A DNA stretch of 10,536 nt, taken from the NCBI GenBank assembly GCA_001771615.1, contig MEUF01000040.1, forward strand, positions 1-10,536, read 5' to 3'. The position numbers were made by a program, and so were the translations under genes. The stretch's first letter is position 1, and each line of letters begins with the position of its first letter. The notes below the pieces were generated by a model, which worked only from the letters and a program-made list of their open reading frames with translations, was not told the DNA's origin and searched no databases. Of this stretch, positions 1-6,644 are shown one piece after another. This DNA comes from a candidate division WOR-1 bacterium RIFOXYB2_FULL_48_7 (GTDB taxonomy: Bacteria; Margulisbacteria; WOR-1; O2-12-FULL-45-9; XYB2-FULL-48-7).

Positions 1-465
1 TGGGAATATATGCGCAACCTGAAGATGACCAAGCAGGAGGTCAAAGAAGAGTACAAACGGCTTGAAGGGGACCCGATGGTCAAGCAACGAATGCGTGATT
101 TGCAGCGTCAGGTAGCGCAACAGAGAATGATGTCATCGGTCCCCCAGGCTGATGTGGTGGTCACAAACCCGACCCATTTGGCCGTGGCCTTGAAATATAC
201 CCAAAACAAAATGAAAGCCCCGGTTGTCCTGGCCAAGGGCCAGAGAAAAATTGCGGCGGAAATAGTGGCCATCGCCGAAAAAAACGAGATCTCCATTCTC
301 CAGAACCAACCGCTGGCCAGAGCGCTCTATCGCTCAACCAAGGTCGGCCAGGAAGTGCCTTCAGAATTGTATCAGGCAGTCGCAGAAGTTTTGGCTTACG
401 TTTACAAGATCAAACAAGACCGCGCCGCGCGCAAAAAAGCGTCTATTGCCCTGGCTCCACGCTAA
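1..465 (+). CDS. flhB: Flagellar export apparatus protein FlhB, C-terminal part (5' truncated by window edge)
   Basis: FlhB is an inner-membrane part of the flagellar type III export gate; its cytoplasmic domain cleaves itself and switches export from rod/hook to filament substrates. The open frame runs in from the first base (reading W-E-Y-M), so the Met at position 10 is internal and only the last 154 residues are present. The KMTKQEVKEEYK linker and the EGDP segment typical of the family are visible. The autocleavage motif NPTH is at bases 166-177; cleavage is known to fall between Asn and Pro. The segment after it (VVLAKGQ, then QNQPLARALY) matches the folded FlhB/YscU domain. The transmembrane domain lies outside the window. 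flhA follows after 21 bases on the same strand, the usual order. An injectisome YscU homologue is less likely given FlhA and a FliA-like sigma factor next door. Confidence 0.95.
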   Translation, partial: WEYMRNLKMTKQEVKEEYKRLEGDPMVKQRMRDLQRQVAQQRMMSSVPQADVVVTNPTHLAVALKYTQNKMKAPVVLAKGQRKIAAEIVAIAEKNEISILQNQPLARALYRSTKVGQEVPSELYQAVAEVLAYVYKIKQDRAARKKASIALAPR

Positions 466-474
466 GGGTATAAT
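446..474 (+). promoter_or_regulatory. Possible promoter for flhA inside the flhB tail
   Basis: TTGCCC at 446-451 and a perfect TATAAT at 469-474 are separated by 17 bases, the optimal sigma-70 spacing. Transcription would begin near 481-482, only about five bases before the flhA ATG at 487. There is no Shine-Dalgarno sequence at a usable distance, so the mRNA would be almost leaderless. The -35 half is weak (three of six consensus bases) and the gene may simply be cotranscribed with flhB, so this is tentative. Confidence 0.4.
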
Positions 475-486
475 CGAGTATAAATT

Positions 487-2571
487 ATGGCAATGCCAGG
501 CTTTGACTCCAAAGGACTCCGCAGCCTGTTTTCAGTGAGCGACCTGATGGTCGCCGCCTTGTTGATCGTCATCATCGCCTTGATGCTTGTCCCTCTCCCC
601 CCCTTCCTTTTGGACATGCTCCTGACGATGAACATCGCCTTTTCCCTGATCATTCTTCTTGTAGCCATGTATCTCAAGGAACCACTGGAATTTGCCTCCT
701 TTCCTTCAATTTTGCTGATTGTCACCGTCTTGCGATTGGCCTTGAATATCGCTTCGTCCAGGCTCCTCCTGACAAATGCTTATGCCGGCCAGGTCGTGGG
801 AGCGTTCGGGACCTTTGTGGTCGGAGGGAATTATATTGTCGGGGTCATCATTTTTGCCATCATCACCATCGTCCAGTTTGTGGTTATCACCAAGGGCTCT
901 GAACGCGTCGCTGAGGTTGCCGCCAGGTTCACCCTTGATGCCATGCCCGGAAAACAGATGAGCATCGACGCCGACTTAAACGCTGGCCTGATCGACGCGA
1001 CAGAAGCCCGGGCCCGCCGCCGCAAGATTGAACAGGAAGCGACGTTTTTTGGTAGCATGGACGGTGCCAATAAGTTTGTCCGCGGCGACTCCATTGCCGG
1101 CATCATCATTGTGATCGTCAATATTTTGGGAGGCGTACTCGTCGGCTGGTTCCAACTGGGCATGGCCCCCATGGAAGCGCTGGGGATTTATACATTGCTG
1201 ACAATCGGCGCCGGCCTGGTCGCCCAGATTACCGCCCTGCTGATTGCCATCGCCACTGGTTTAGTCATTACCAAATCATCTTCTGAAATGAGCCTGGGGA
1301 CCGATGTCGCCAGCCAGTTATTTGCCCAACCGCGGGCTTTTGCTTTTGTATCAATTATTTTAGGCTCCTTTGCCATGATTCCCGGATTGCCAACCTTCCC
1401 CTTTCTCTTCATGGCCACCGCTTCTGGCATAGCGGCGCTGTTATTGTTGCGGGCTCAACAGGCCAAAGAGGAATCCAAGGTTGTCACCGAAGAGGTTTCG
1501 GCCAAGGATGTGTTGAAAAAGCCGGAAAGCATTTTAGGCACCTTGGGGCTTGATCCCTTATCACTTAAGGCTGGCAGGAACATTATTCCTTTGATTGACC
1601 CTTCACAGAAAGGGCCGCTATTAGAACGAATAACTCTGGTCCGTTACAATATTGGACAAGAGCTTGGTTTTGTCATCCCTGGGGTCCGGGTAATGGATGA
1701 TTTGAGCCTACCGCCAAATCAATACGTGATTGATATTCGCGGGACGAAAGTCTCGCAAGGCGAGATCCAAATGGGACACCACCTGATCGACATGTCTATT
1801 TCGCAGGCTAAAGCCAAGAAAATCCCCGCTCTCGACGGTCGTAACCCGGTCAACAACGACCCGATCAGCTGGGTGCCCGATGATTCACTGCCAGTCTTAC
1901 AAAAACTTAACATCCCGGCCAAACCACCGGTCGAAGTCATTTCCGAACATTTTGCTGAAGTGGTTAAACGCTACGCTGATGAAATCATGACCAGACAAAA
2001 TGTCCAATCATTGATTGAGCTGGTTAAAAACTCTAATGCGGCCATCGTCCGGGAATTGATCCCCGACCTGCTTTCGCTTGGCCAGGTCCATAAGGTCTTA
2101 CAATTGCTGGTCAGGGAAAGGGTTTCAATCCGCGATTTGTCGACGATCCTGGAGCGCCTGGCCGATTATGCCCACCTGTCCCGGGACATTAATATCTTGG
2201 CTGAATATGTCAGGCAATCGCTGGCCCGGCAAATCTGCGAATCCTACACTGACAAAGACGGGATTATCACGGTGGTCACTATCGACCCATCACTGGAGGA
2301 GACCTTGATCGGCGCCATCCACCAGTCGGAATATGGTTCATTCCTGGCGGTCGACCCCAATGTCGGAGAAAAAATCCTGGTGCAGATTTCCGGTCATCTG
2401 CAAAACTTCAAGCGCTTAAAGCTACGGCCGGTTGTACTCTGCTCACCACGCCTGCGCCCCCATTTTAAGCGTTTTACCGAGCGGAGCTTTCCTGACCTGG
2501 CTGTCTTGTCGTATAATGAGATTGTGCCGCAGGTAAAGGTCCAATCAATCGGCATGATTTCGATAGATTAA
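487..2571 (+). CDS. flhA: Flagellar export gate protein FlhA
   Basis: FlhA forms the nonameric export gate of the flagellar type III system and links proton flow to export; its cytoplasmic ring docks chaperone-substrate complexes. The 694 residues are the normal family length. About eight transmembrane helices lie within residues 20-325. The FHIPEP family signature is at residues 83-95 (RLALNIASSRLLL). The conserved cytoplasmic loop spans about 135-202 and includes DAMPGKQMSIDADL (151-164) and the VRGD Asp at 201, which corresponds to the proton-coupling Asp208 of Salmonella FlhA. A linker follows at about 325-350, then the cytoplasmic domain, which ends in the typical LSYNEI and SIGMISID segments. 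The start at 487 gives MAMPGFDSK; an ATG two codons later is possible. No Shine-Dalgarno is seen. It lies between flhB and a small ORF only 1 base downstream, so the genes are probably cotranscribed. Confidence 0.97.
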   Translation: MAMPGFDSKGLRSLFSVSDLMVAALLIVIIALMLVPLPPFLLDMLLTMNIAFSLIILLVAMYLKEPLEFASFPSILLIVTVLRLALNIASSRLLLTNAYAGQVVGAFGTFVVGGNYIVGVIIFAIITIVQFVVITKGSERVAEVAARFTLDAMPGKQMSIDADLNAGLIDATEARARRRKIEQEATFFGSMDGANKFVRGDSIAGIIIVIVNILGGVLVGWFQLGMAPMEALGIYTLLTIGAGLVAQITALLIAIATGLVITKSSSEMSLGTDVASQLFAQPRAFAFVSIILGSFAMIPGLPTFPFLFMATASGIAALLLLRAQQAKEESKVVTEEVSAKDVLKKPESILGTLGLDPLSLKAGRNIIPLIDPSQKGPLLERITLVRYNIGQELGFVIPGVRVMDDLSLPPNQYVIDIRGTKVSQGEIQMGHHLIDMSISQAKAKKIPALDGRNPVNNDPISWVPDDSLPVLQKLNIPAKPPVEVISEHFAEVVKRYADEIMTRQNVQSLIELVKNSNAAIVRELIPDLLSLGQVHKVLQLLVRERVSIRDLSTILERLADYAHLSRDINILAEYVRQSLARQICESYTDKDGIITVVTIDPSLEETLIGAIHQSEYGSFLAVDPNVGEKILVQISGHLQNFKRLKLRPVVLCSPRLRPHFKRFTERSFPDLAVLSYNEIVPQVKVQSIGMISID

Positions 2572-2572
2572 G

Positions 2573-2839
2573 ATGCCAAATTTAGAACAATTTGAAGAAA
2601 ATATTTTTAATTCGGTCAATCAGGGATTGACCGCCAAGCAGATTGCTGAAAAGACTGTAGTGGCCGCTTTGGAGGCTGAATACGGTAAAACGTTTACATT
2701 CTCCCCCCACTTTGCTAAAATGGTTGACGTTCTGGCGGAAATTATTGTGACCAACCCTGATTTGAGACGGCAGACATTAAGCATGGCCAGCCGTTATCTG
2801 CAAAAGAAAAATGAACAATATCAAACGAATCGAGTCTAA
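2573..2839 (+). CDS. Small hypothetical protein (88 aa) in the flagellar operon
   Basis: I do not recognise this protein. It begins one base after the flhA stop codon with no Shine-Dalgarno sequence, which suggests translational coupling to flhA. The sequence is soluble-looking, charged and probably mostly helical, with a central stretch around residues 18-38 (GLTAKQIAEKT, then ALEAEYG) and a basic C-terminal helix (RRQTLSMASRYLQKK). There is no signal peptide, membrane segment or cysteine motif. Its last 29 bases overlap the next small ORF. Its place between flhA and a FliA-like sigma factor suggests a flagellar role, but that is inference from position only. The tight packing supports a real gene. 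Confidence 0.7.
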   Translation: MPNLEQFEENIFNSVNQGLTAKQIAEKTVVAALEAEYGKTFTFSPHFAKMVDVLAEIIVTNPDLRRQTLSMASRYLQKKNEQYQTNRV

Positions 2840-3017
2840 TGAATTAAAGAAGATCGGCCGCGCTCCCGGGGCCACCCAGGCCCCACCGGTCGGCACGCCG
2901 CCGGTTTTGCGGGCTTCCTGGAATTTTGCCTGGAATATGGCCAAACGTTTTAGCCAGGAATTAGGCGAAGACCGCACTCCGGAATTCTTAAAGAATCTGA
3001 TAAAGAAATTTTCATGA
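2811..3017 (+). CDS. Small hypothetical protein (68 aa) directly upstream of the sigma factor
   Basis: This protein is not recognised. It starts within the previous ORF (29-base overlap) and its stop codon overlaps the sigma factor start in an ATGA arrangement, so all three are likely translationally coupled. The N-terminus is charged (residues 1-15), a Pro/Gly/Ala-rich flexible stretch follows at about 16-33, and residues 34-68 look like an amphipathic helical region (SWNFAWNMAKRF, then a basic FLKNLIKKFS tail). There is no signal peptide or membrane helix. Small size, a disordered-looking first half and a helical end next to a sigma gene recall small sigma-binding regulators such as FlgM, but I see no convincing FlgM motif. 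It could also be a flagellar chaperone or a non-functional ORF. Confidence 0.6.
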   Translation: MNNIKRIESNELKKIGRAPGATQAPPVGTPPVLRASWNFAWNMAKRFSQELGEDRTPEFLKNLIKKFS

Positions 3018-3607
3018 TCACCCGCAAAGAAGTCGAAGATAGAATTGTCCAGGTCATTAGGGAACATTTTCTTAAATTTAGCGATGAAACGCTGGCTAAA
3101 TATGAAGATCAGATCAAATCGACTGTCCGCTGGTATGTTTCCACACTCCCCCGACACATCGCCAAATCAGAGGCCGATGACCTGGAATCAGAAGCCAAGA
3201 TCGCCTTCATAAATTGCCTTAAGACCTGGGACCCCCGTTTTGGCGATCTCTGGCCATATGTTTCGGTCCGGCTTAAAGGTTCGATGCAGGATTATTTGCG
3301 CAAAAGAGGCAATGACCCGGTAGCCGGGCTGTACGAGTTCGTTACATCAGCCGCCAACGTTTACATGGCCTTCAACCGCAAGGAAATTGTCCATGATGAA
3401 ATCGACAAGGTTTTGCATGTCGACTCTGCCATGAAGGATTTTTCCGACAAAGAAAAGAAGGTCATCGAAAACTATTATCAAAACGACATGACATTTAAAG
3501 AGATCGGCAAACAAATCGGCCTCTCCGAATCACAGGTCTCCCGCATCTGCAAAGATGCCACATTGAAACTGAAAAAAGCCTTACGTGAAGAAGATTCGAC
3601 AGAGTAA
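3014..3607 (+). CDS. FliA-like sigma-70 family RNA polymerase sigma factor (short form)
   Basis: This is a group 3-type sigma factor, probably the one directing late flagellar gene transcription. Region 2 lies at about residues 27-100 and shows the core-binding and -10 recognition pattern: DDLESEAKIAFINCLKTWDP (56-74), then WPYVSVRLKGSMQDYLRKRG (80-99), equivalent to the FliA YA..RIRGAI.D.LR block. Region 4 lies at about 142-191, with a helix-turn-helix at 160-182 (TFKEIGKQIGLSESQVSRIC). The 40 residues between them do not resemble a normal region 3, and at 197 aa it is shorter than typical FliA (about 240-260 aa). The start overlaps the preceding stop (ATGA). Position after flhB-flhA supports a flagellar role, as fliA is commonly in this operon. 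A different stress or development sigma cannot be excluded, so no symbol is given. Confidence 0.85.
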   Translation: MITRKEVEDRIVQVIREHFLKFSDETLAKYEDQIKSTVRWYVSTLPRHIAKSEADDLESEAKIAFINCLKTWDPRFGDLWPYVSVRLKGSMQDYLRKRGNDPVAGLYEFVTSAANVYMAFNRKEIVHDEIDKVLHVDSAMKDFSDKEKKVIENYYQNDMTFKEIGKQIGLSESQVSRICKDATLKLKKALREEDSTE

Positions 3608-3617
3608 TTAATTTATT

Positions 3618-4961
3618 ATGAGGGCATTAAAGACCTCGATATTAATATTAGTTTTATCGCTGCTCGTTTACCAGGTCGGCTGCAGCTCCGGCAGCGGCTC
3701 CGCTCCAGAAACAACGACAACAATCACGGCAACTACAGAGGCCTCAAGCACTACAACCACCCAAGGCGCCTCCACAACCAGTACGGCTTCTCCATCTGAA
3801 ACATCAACCACCAGCACAGAGACAACCACAACAACTACCACCAGTACAACTACCACCAGCCTGTTGCCGCTCATCAAAGGCCCCGCTCTGGGCTTTGGGG
3901 GTAATGATGCTGACCAAATTTTTCGCTCCTTGACTGTGTCACCAAGTAATCCAAATATTATCTACGTTGGCACAGAAGGGAACGGTATTTTTAAAAGCAG
4001 CGATGGAGGGGTAACCTGGAATTGGCTGCGCCAGGGCTTATTATATACCCACAATGCTGTGGCCACTCTGGAGTCATATCCGGAAATTTGGGAAATGGTT
4101 ATTAACCCGAGCAATGAAAACCACCTACATATTGCCACGGTTGGCGGAGGCCCAGGGCCGGTCACTGGTAATTATCCCAGCGCGACTGGCGGAGTTTACT
4201 ATACTTTGAGTGGCGGGGAACCGTTCACCCGGGAGGTTAATGGCCTCAGCAATGCAGCTGTTAATAGTCTGGCCATGGATACAGACAATTCCGCAACATT
4301 ATATCTTGGTTTAAATGGCGATCTGCCCACTTTTGGCCTGGAACAATTTGCCGAAGCTGGCGTCTTTAAAAGTCTTGACGCAGGCGCCAACTGGGCGCAA
4401 ATATATACCACCCCTGTTAACCGCGTCCAGAGTTTCTGGAAAATTGTCCCTTTTACCGCAACCACTCTAATTACCTGCGGGTTGAACCTGCAAAACAGCC
4501 TCGAAGCCATCGGCCTGCTTAAAAGCACGGACGGCGGGCAAAATTGGGCCAGCCTGACTGGGCCGGCCGGGGTTAATATTACATTTTTTGATGTTGCCCC
4601 GCAGGACCAGAACTTTATTTGTGCCTTAGAGAGAGATAAAGGGAAAATATACAAATCGACTGATGGGGGGAACAATTGGGAAATGTTCAATAACAGCGCC
4701 TCTGGCCCGATTAAAATATCTCCCCATAACAAACAAAACATCCTCTTTAGTAATTTTTATACTCTATTCAAAAGCAGCGATGGCTTACAGAACTCTCTAG
4801 CGGTTTTGACTCCCGAGGGCGTTGTGGATGATATTGAATTCACTTCTGATCCCAATATTATTTATGTCGGCTGTCGCGGTTATCGGATATATAAGAGCAC
4901 CAATGGCGGCGAGAGCTTCACCCTGATGGTAAACCTGCGGCAATATATCGATAGCCAATAA
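3618..4961 (+). CDS. Probable lipoprotein with Thr/Ser-rich stalk and seven-unit Asp-box (BNR/sortilin-like) beta-propeller
   Basis: This is an exported protein of unknown function. Residues 1-21 form a signal peptide ending in V-G before Cys22, consistent with a lipoprotein, although the -3 residue is Gln rather than the usual Leu/Val. Residues 23-81 are a low-complexity Ser/Thr-rich linker, probably an extended stalk. From about residue 96 there are seven repeats of the type NPNIIYVG...GIFKSSDGGVTW. Asp-box-like motifs are at 127-134, 196-203 (degenerate), 252-259, 303-310, 347-354, 386-393 (degenerate) and 427-434. Seven units fit a seven-bladed propeller of the BNR/VPS10/YCF48 type. Such folds occur in sialidases, sortilins and assembly factors, and no catalytic residues can be assigned here. 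It follows the sigma gene by 10 bases and may share its transcript. Confidence 0.85.
   Translation: MRALKTSILILVLSLLVYQVGCSSGSGSAPETTTTITATTEASSTTTTQGASTTSTASPSETSTTSTETTTTTTTSTTTTSLLPLIKGPALGFGGNDADQIFRSLTVSPSNPNIIYVGTEGNGIFKSSDGGVTWNWLRQGLLYTHNAVATLESYPEIWEMVINPSNENHLHIATVGGGPGPVTGNYPSATGGVYYTLSGGEPFTREVNGLSNAAVNSLAMDTDNSATLYLGLNGDLPTFGLEQFAEAGVFKSLDAGANWAQIYTTPVNRVQSFWKIVPFTATTLITCGLNLQNSLEAIGLLKSTDGGQNWASLTGPAGVNITFFDVAPQDQNFICALERDKGKIYKSTDGGNNWEMFNNSASGPIKISPHNKQNILFSNFYTLFKSSDGLQNSLAVLTPEGVVDDIEFTSDPNIIYVGCRGYRIYKSTNGGESFTLMVNLRQYIDSQ
3708..3860 (+). repeat. Low-complexity ACA/ACC-rich tract coding the Thr/Ser-rich stalk
   Basis: About 150 bases are dominated by Thr codons (ACA, ACC, ACT, ACG) with interspersed Ser codons, encoding residues 31-81 of the propeller lipoprotein. 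The longest Thr-rich block falls at residues 69-80. The codons are mixed rather than a pure tandem unit, so it is a compositional repeat and not a clean microsatellite. Such tracts can change length by slippage or recombination. Confidence 0.75.
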
Positions 4962-4965
4962 AAAA

Positions 4966-5039
4966 TGCGCGCTACTGGGATCGAACCAGTGACCCCTTGC
5001 CTGTCAAGCAAGTACTCTAACCAGCTGAGCTAAGCGCGC
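4966..5039 (-). tRNA. tRNA-Val (anticodon GAC)
   Basis: A full cloverleaf reads on the minus strand. The acceptor stem GCGCGCT pairs with AGCGCGC. The D arm is followed by the anticodon stem CTTGC/GCAAG around the loop TTGACAG, giving anticodon GAC. The T arm is ACTGG-TTCGATC-CCAGT. The discriminator base is A, normal for Val. CCA is not encoded; a run of five T follows immediately and may help end transcription. It is last in the three-tRNA cluster and ends 4 bases from the stop of the convergent lipoprotein gene. Confidence 0.95.
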
Positions 5040-5063
5040 ATCAATATAATAATTATAACACAA

Positions 5064-5136
5064 AGGCGCGGGGCGGATTCGAACCGCCGAATGACTGTTT
5101 TGCAGACAGTTCCCTTAGCCGCTTGGGTACCGCGCC
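5064..5136 (-). tRNA. tRNA-Cys (anticodon GCA)
   Basis: The minus strand gives a complete cloverleaf. The acceptor stem GGCGCGG pairs with CCGCGCC. The anticodon stem ACTGT/ACAGT encloses the loop CTGCAAA with anticodon GCA. The T arm is GGCGG-TTCGAAT-CCGCC. The discriminator is T, the identity base expected for tRNA-Cys. CCA is not encoded. It lies 8 bases after tRNA-Gly and 24 bases before tRNA-Val on the presumed common transcript. Confidence 0.96.
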
Positions 5137-5144
5137 ATAAAAAA

Positions 5145-5217
5145 AGCGGGTGATGGGGCTCGAACCCACGACCTTCTGCTTGGGAAGCAGAAGCTCTACC
5201 AACTGAGCTACACCCGC
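5145..5217 (-). tRNA. tRNA-Gly (anticodon CCC)
   Basis: This is the first tRNA of the cluster on the minus strand. The acceptor stem GCGGGTG pairs with CACCCGC. The anticodon stem TCTGC/GCAGA surrounds the loop TTCCCAA with anticodon CCC, reading GGG codons. The T arm is GTGGG-TTCGAGC-CCCAT with one G-T pair. The discriminator is T, usual for bacterial tRNA-Gly. CCA is not encoded and a T run follows the 3' end. A promoter and a small hairpin lie just upstream (5220-5269). Confidence 0.95.
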
Positions 5218-5219
5218 CC

Positions 5220-5236
5220 ATGCTTTTCTTAAGCAT
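5220..5236 (-). repeat. Perfect 6-bp inverted repeat in the leader of the tRNA transcript
   Basis: ATGCTT and AAGCAT flank a five-base loop (5226-5230), 2 bases upstream of tRNA-Gly and just after the predicted minus-strand -10 box. Transcription from that promoter would start near 5234, so much of the hairpin would be in the short 5' leader removed by RNase P. It has no T run after it on either strand and does not look like a terminator. Confidence 0.5.
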
Positions 5237-5240
5237 ATAT

Positions 5241-5269
5241 ATTTTACTTGAAATCGATGTAGAGAGCAA
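5241..5269 (-). promoter_or_regulatory. Predicted promoter of the Gly-Cys-Val tRNA cluster
   Basis: On the minus strand TTGCTC (5269-5264) is followed after exactly 17 bases by TAAAAT (5246-5241), a five-of-six match to the -10 consensus. The predicted start near 5234 lies about 17 bases ahead of tRNA-Gly. The elements interleave with those of the plus-strand tspO promoter. This is sequence matching only, with no transcript data. Confidence 0.6.
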
Positions 5270-5276
5270 ATATACT
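5248..5276 (+). promoter_or_regulatory. Predicted promoter of tspO
   Basis: TTGAAA (5248-5253) and TATACT (5271-5276) each match the sigma-70 consensus at five of six bases, with a 17-base spacer. The predicted start near 5283 is about three bases before the ATG at 5286, which implies a nearly leaderless transcript. This also argues against the upstream in-frame ATG at 5220, which would lie before the promoter. Confidence 0.65.
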
Positions 5277-5285
5277 ATAACGAGC

Positions 5286-5762
5286 ATGAATAACGTAAGT
5301 AAATTGATTATCAGCCTGGCTCTGCCCTTTATCGCCAGTTCAATCGGTTCCGCGTTTACGATGCCGGAAATATCAACCTGGTATGCCACATTGAACAAGC
5401 CATTTTTTAACCCGCCAAACTGGCTTTTTGGCCCCGTCTGGGGGAGTCTTTTTTTATTGATGGGGATATCATTGTACATGGTTTGGTCAAAAGAAGAGAA
5501 TAACCTGCGCGCCCGTTCCGCTTACATTGTCTTTGGCCTGCAATTATTGCTGAACACATTTTGGTCAATTGTCTTTTTTGGCTGGCACAGCCCTCTCTTA
5601 GGTTTTGGAATAATAATCCTATTATGGTTGGCTGTCTGGAAAACGATCAGATCGTTTTATCGCCTGAACAAAACAGCCGGGCTGATACAGGTCCCCTATT
5701 TGCTGTGGCTTTCGTTCGCTGCGATCCTGAATCTGGCCATTGTCTTGCTTAATAAGGCCTAA
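5286..5762 (+). CDS. tspO: TspO/MBR family membrane protein
   Basis: TspO proteins are five-helix membrane proteins related to the mitochondrial translocator protein; they bind porphyrins and related ligands and affect tetrapyrrole and stress responses. From the ATG at 5286 the product is 158 aa, the normal length. Hallmarks are WYATLNKPFFNPPNWLFGPVW (residues 32-52), QLLLNTFWSIVFFGW (86-100) and the C-terminal VPYLLWLSFAAILN (136-149). Five hydrophobic segments are visible. The frame is open back to an ATG at 5220, but those extra 22 residues would cover the predicted promoter and are not family-like. There is no Shine-Dalgarno, and a leaderless start is likely. Its stop overlaps the convergent gene by 4 bases. 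Haem or porphyrin pathway genes are not seen nearby. Confidence 0.93.
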   Translation: MNNVSKLIISLALPFIASSIGSAFTMPEISTWYATLNKPFFNPPNWLFGPVWGSLFLLMGISLYMVWSKEENNLRARSAYIVFGLQLLLNTFWSIVFFGWHSPLLGFGIIILLWLAVWKTIRSFYRLNKTAGLIQVPYLLWLSFAAILNLAIVLLNKA

Positions 5763-6640
5763 ACCGGTTGCCGCCCTCTAACCAGGCGGGTATTCAAATT
5801 GAATATCAATATATGAATCTCCTGGTCAATTTGTCTCTTTTCTTCCTTGCTCCCTGCCTGTTTTCTGGCTTCGATTAAACTGTATAGCCTTGCCAGTTGT
5901 TCATCAGCAGCAGCTTGAATAGTGCCATCATTATTTAATTCATAGCCATAATCTTGAGGAAATATTGAGCCAAAACCGATCGGCTGGGCCATAACATGAA
6001 GATGGACCCGTGGGCCCTGTTGAAACCCATTCCCAAAATTGGCCACATAGCGGACCGGGTCAAAATCGTGCTTAAGGCTCCACAATATCCGCTCCGTCCC
6101 GGTAAACGCCTTGACCCAAAGGTCAGTCGTAAAACCATCATCGGCCATCGTCCCAAACCGCTCTGTGGCCATCATTAGAAAATGGGTCATGGCCTTTGGA
6201 TCGCCGTCCGCCACCCCAAACATCGGCAGCAGGTCCCGCATGACAAATAGCGGGTTGCCAAAAGCCATGGTTTTCAGGCCTTGGGCCGCTCCGGCGGCCG
6301 AGAGCTCAAAAAACCTGCCTTCAACTGTCGGGTCCCAATTTGTCGAGGCTGGAGTCAACCAGTCTTGCGGATTAAAGTTTGGCACCCCAGGCCCAGAAAT
6401 AAAATGGATGGTTACCGGTTTCTCTGTGCTCGGGGCATCTACCACCATGCGCATTCCACTGACGCGAAGATCTTCGATCCCGGCAGCCTCCCGATATTCG
6501 GGGATAACCTCCTCCCTTATTGCTCGCAGTAAGGCAGGGTTAGTCAAAGGCTTCCTCCCTGTTTGGGTCGTTTGGAATTGCCAATGGTGGGCATATCCGC
6601 GGCTGGTCTTTGATCTCAAATCCAATAAATGACTTTTCAT
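5759..6640 (-). CDS. Hypothetical protein (293 aa) with a HIT-like His motif, partner of the adjacent oxidoreductase
   Basis: I do not recognise the family with confidence. The start at 6640 (MKSHLLDLRSK) is chosen because a full AGGAGGT Shine-Dalgarno lies 6 bases upstream; the frame is open further up, but that part overlaps the oxidoreductase. The product looks soluble and cytoplasmic, with no signal peptide or membrane helix. Around residues 210-235 it reads FGNGFQQGPRVHLHVMAQP. This resembles the end of the HIT/GalT superfamily (N-x-G, a Q-rich turn, then H-x-H), in which the middle His is the nucleophile; here the third His would be Met. That suggests a nucleotidyl hydrolase or transferase-like protein, but only tentatively. 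The C-terminal 40 residues are charged and helical. It is translationally coupled to the preceding Gfo/Idh/MocA gene (4-base gap), so the two probably act in one pathway. Confidence 0.75.
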   Translation of the reverse strand: MKSHLLDLRSKTSRGYAHHWQFQTTQTGRKPLTNPALLRAIREEVIPEYREAAGIEDLRVSGMRMVVDAPSTEKPVTIHFISGPGVPNFNPQDWLTPASTNWDPTVEGRFFELSAAGAAQGLKTMAFGNPLFVMRDLLPMFGVADGDPKAMTHFLMMATERFGTMADDGFTTDLWVKAFTGTERILWSLKHDFDPVRYVANFGNGFQQGPRVHLHVMAQPIGFGSIFPQDYGYELNNDGTIQAAADEQLARLYSLIEARKQAGSKEEKRQIDQEIHILIFNLNTRLVRGRQPV

Positions 6641-6644
6641 CTCT

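Noticed and set aside
1..2571. Virulence-type injectisome (YscU/YscV) instead of flagellar genes
   Set aside because: The FlhA-type loop and C-terminus and the following FliA-like sigma factor fit a flagellar operon better; no injectisome-specific gene is seen.
3708..3860. Thr-codon tract as a CRISPR array or tandem repeat locus
   Set aside because: There are no regular repeats and spacers; the codons vary and the frame encodes a continuous Thr/Ser-rich linker.
4199..4741. 180-aa open frame on the minus strand
   Set aside because: It is antisense to the propeller repeats of the lipoprotein gene and shows no family features.
5220..5285. Longer tspO start at 5220
   Set aside because: The extra 22 residues cover the predicted tspO promoter and are not typical of the family; the start at 5286 gives the normal length.
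5030..5479. 149-aa minus-strand open frame across the tRNAs
   Set aside because: It runs through tRNA-Cys, tRNA-Gly and the tspO gene antisense; it is an artefact of structured RNA genes.
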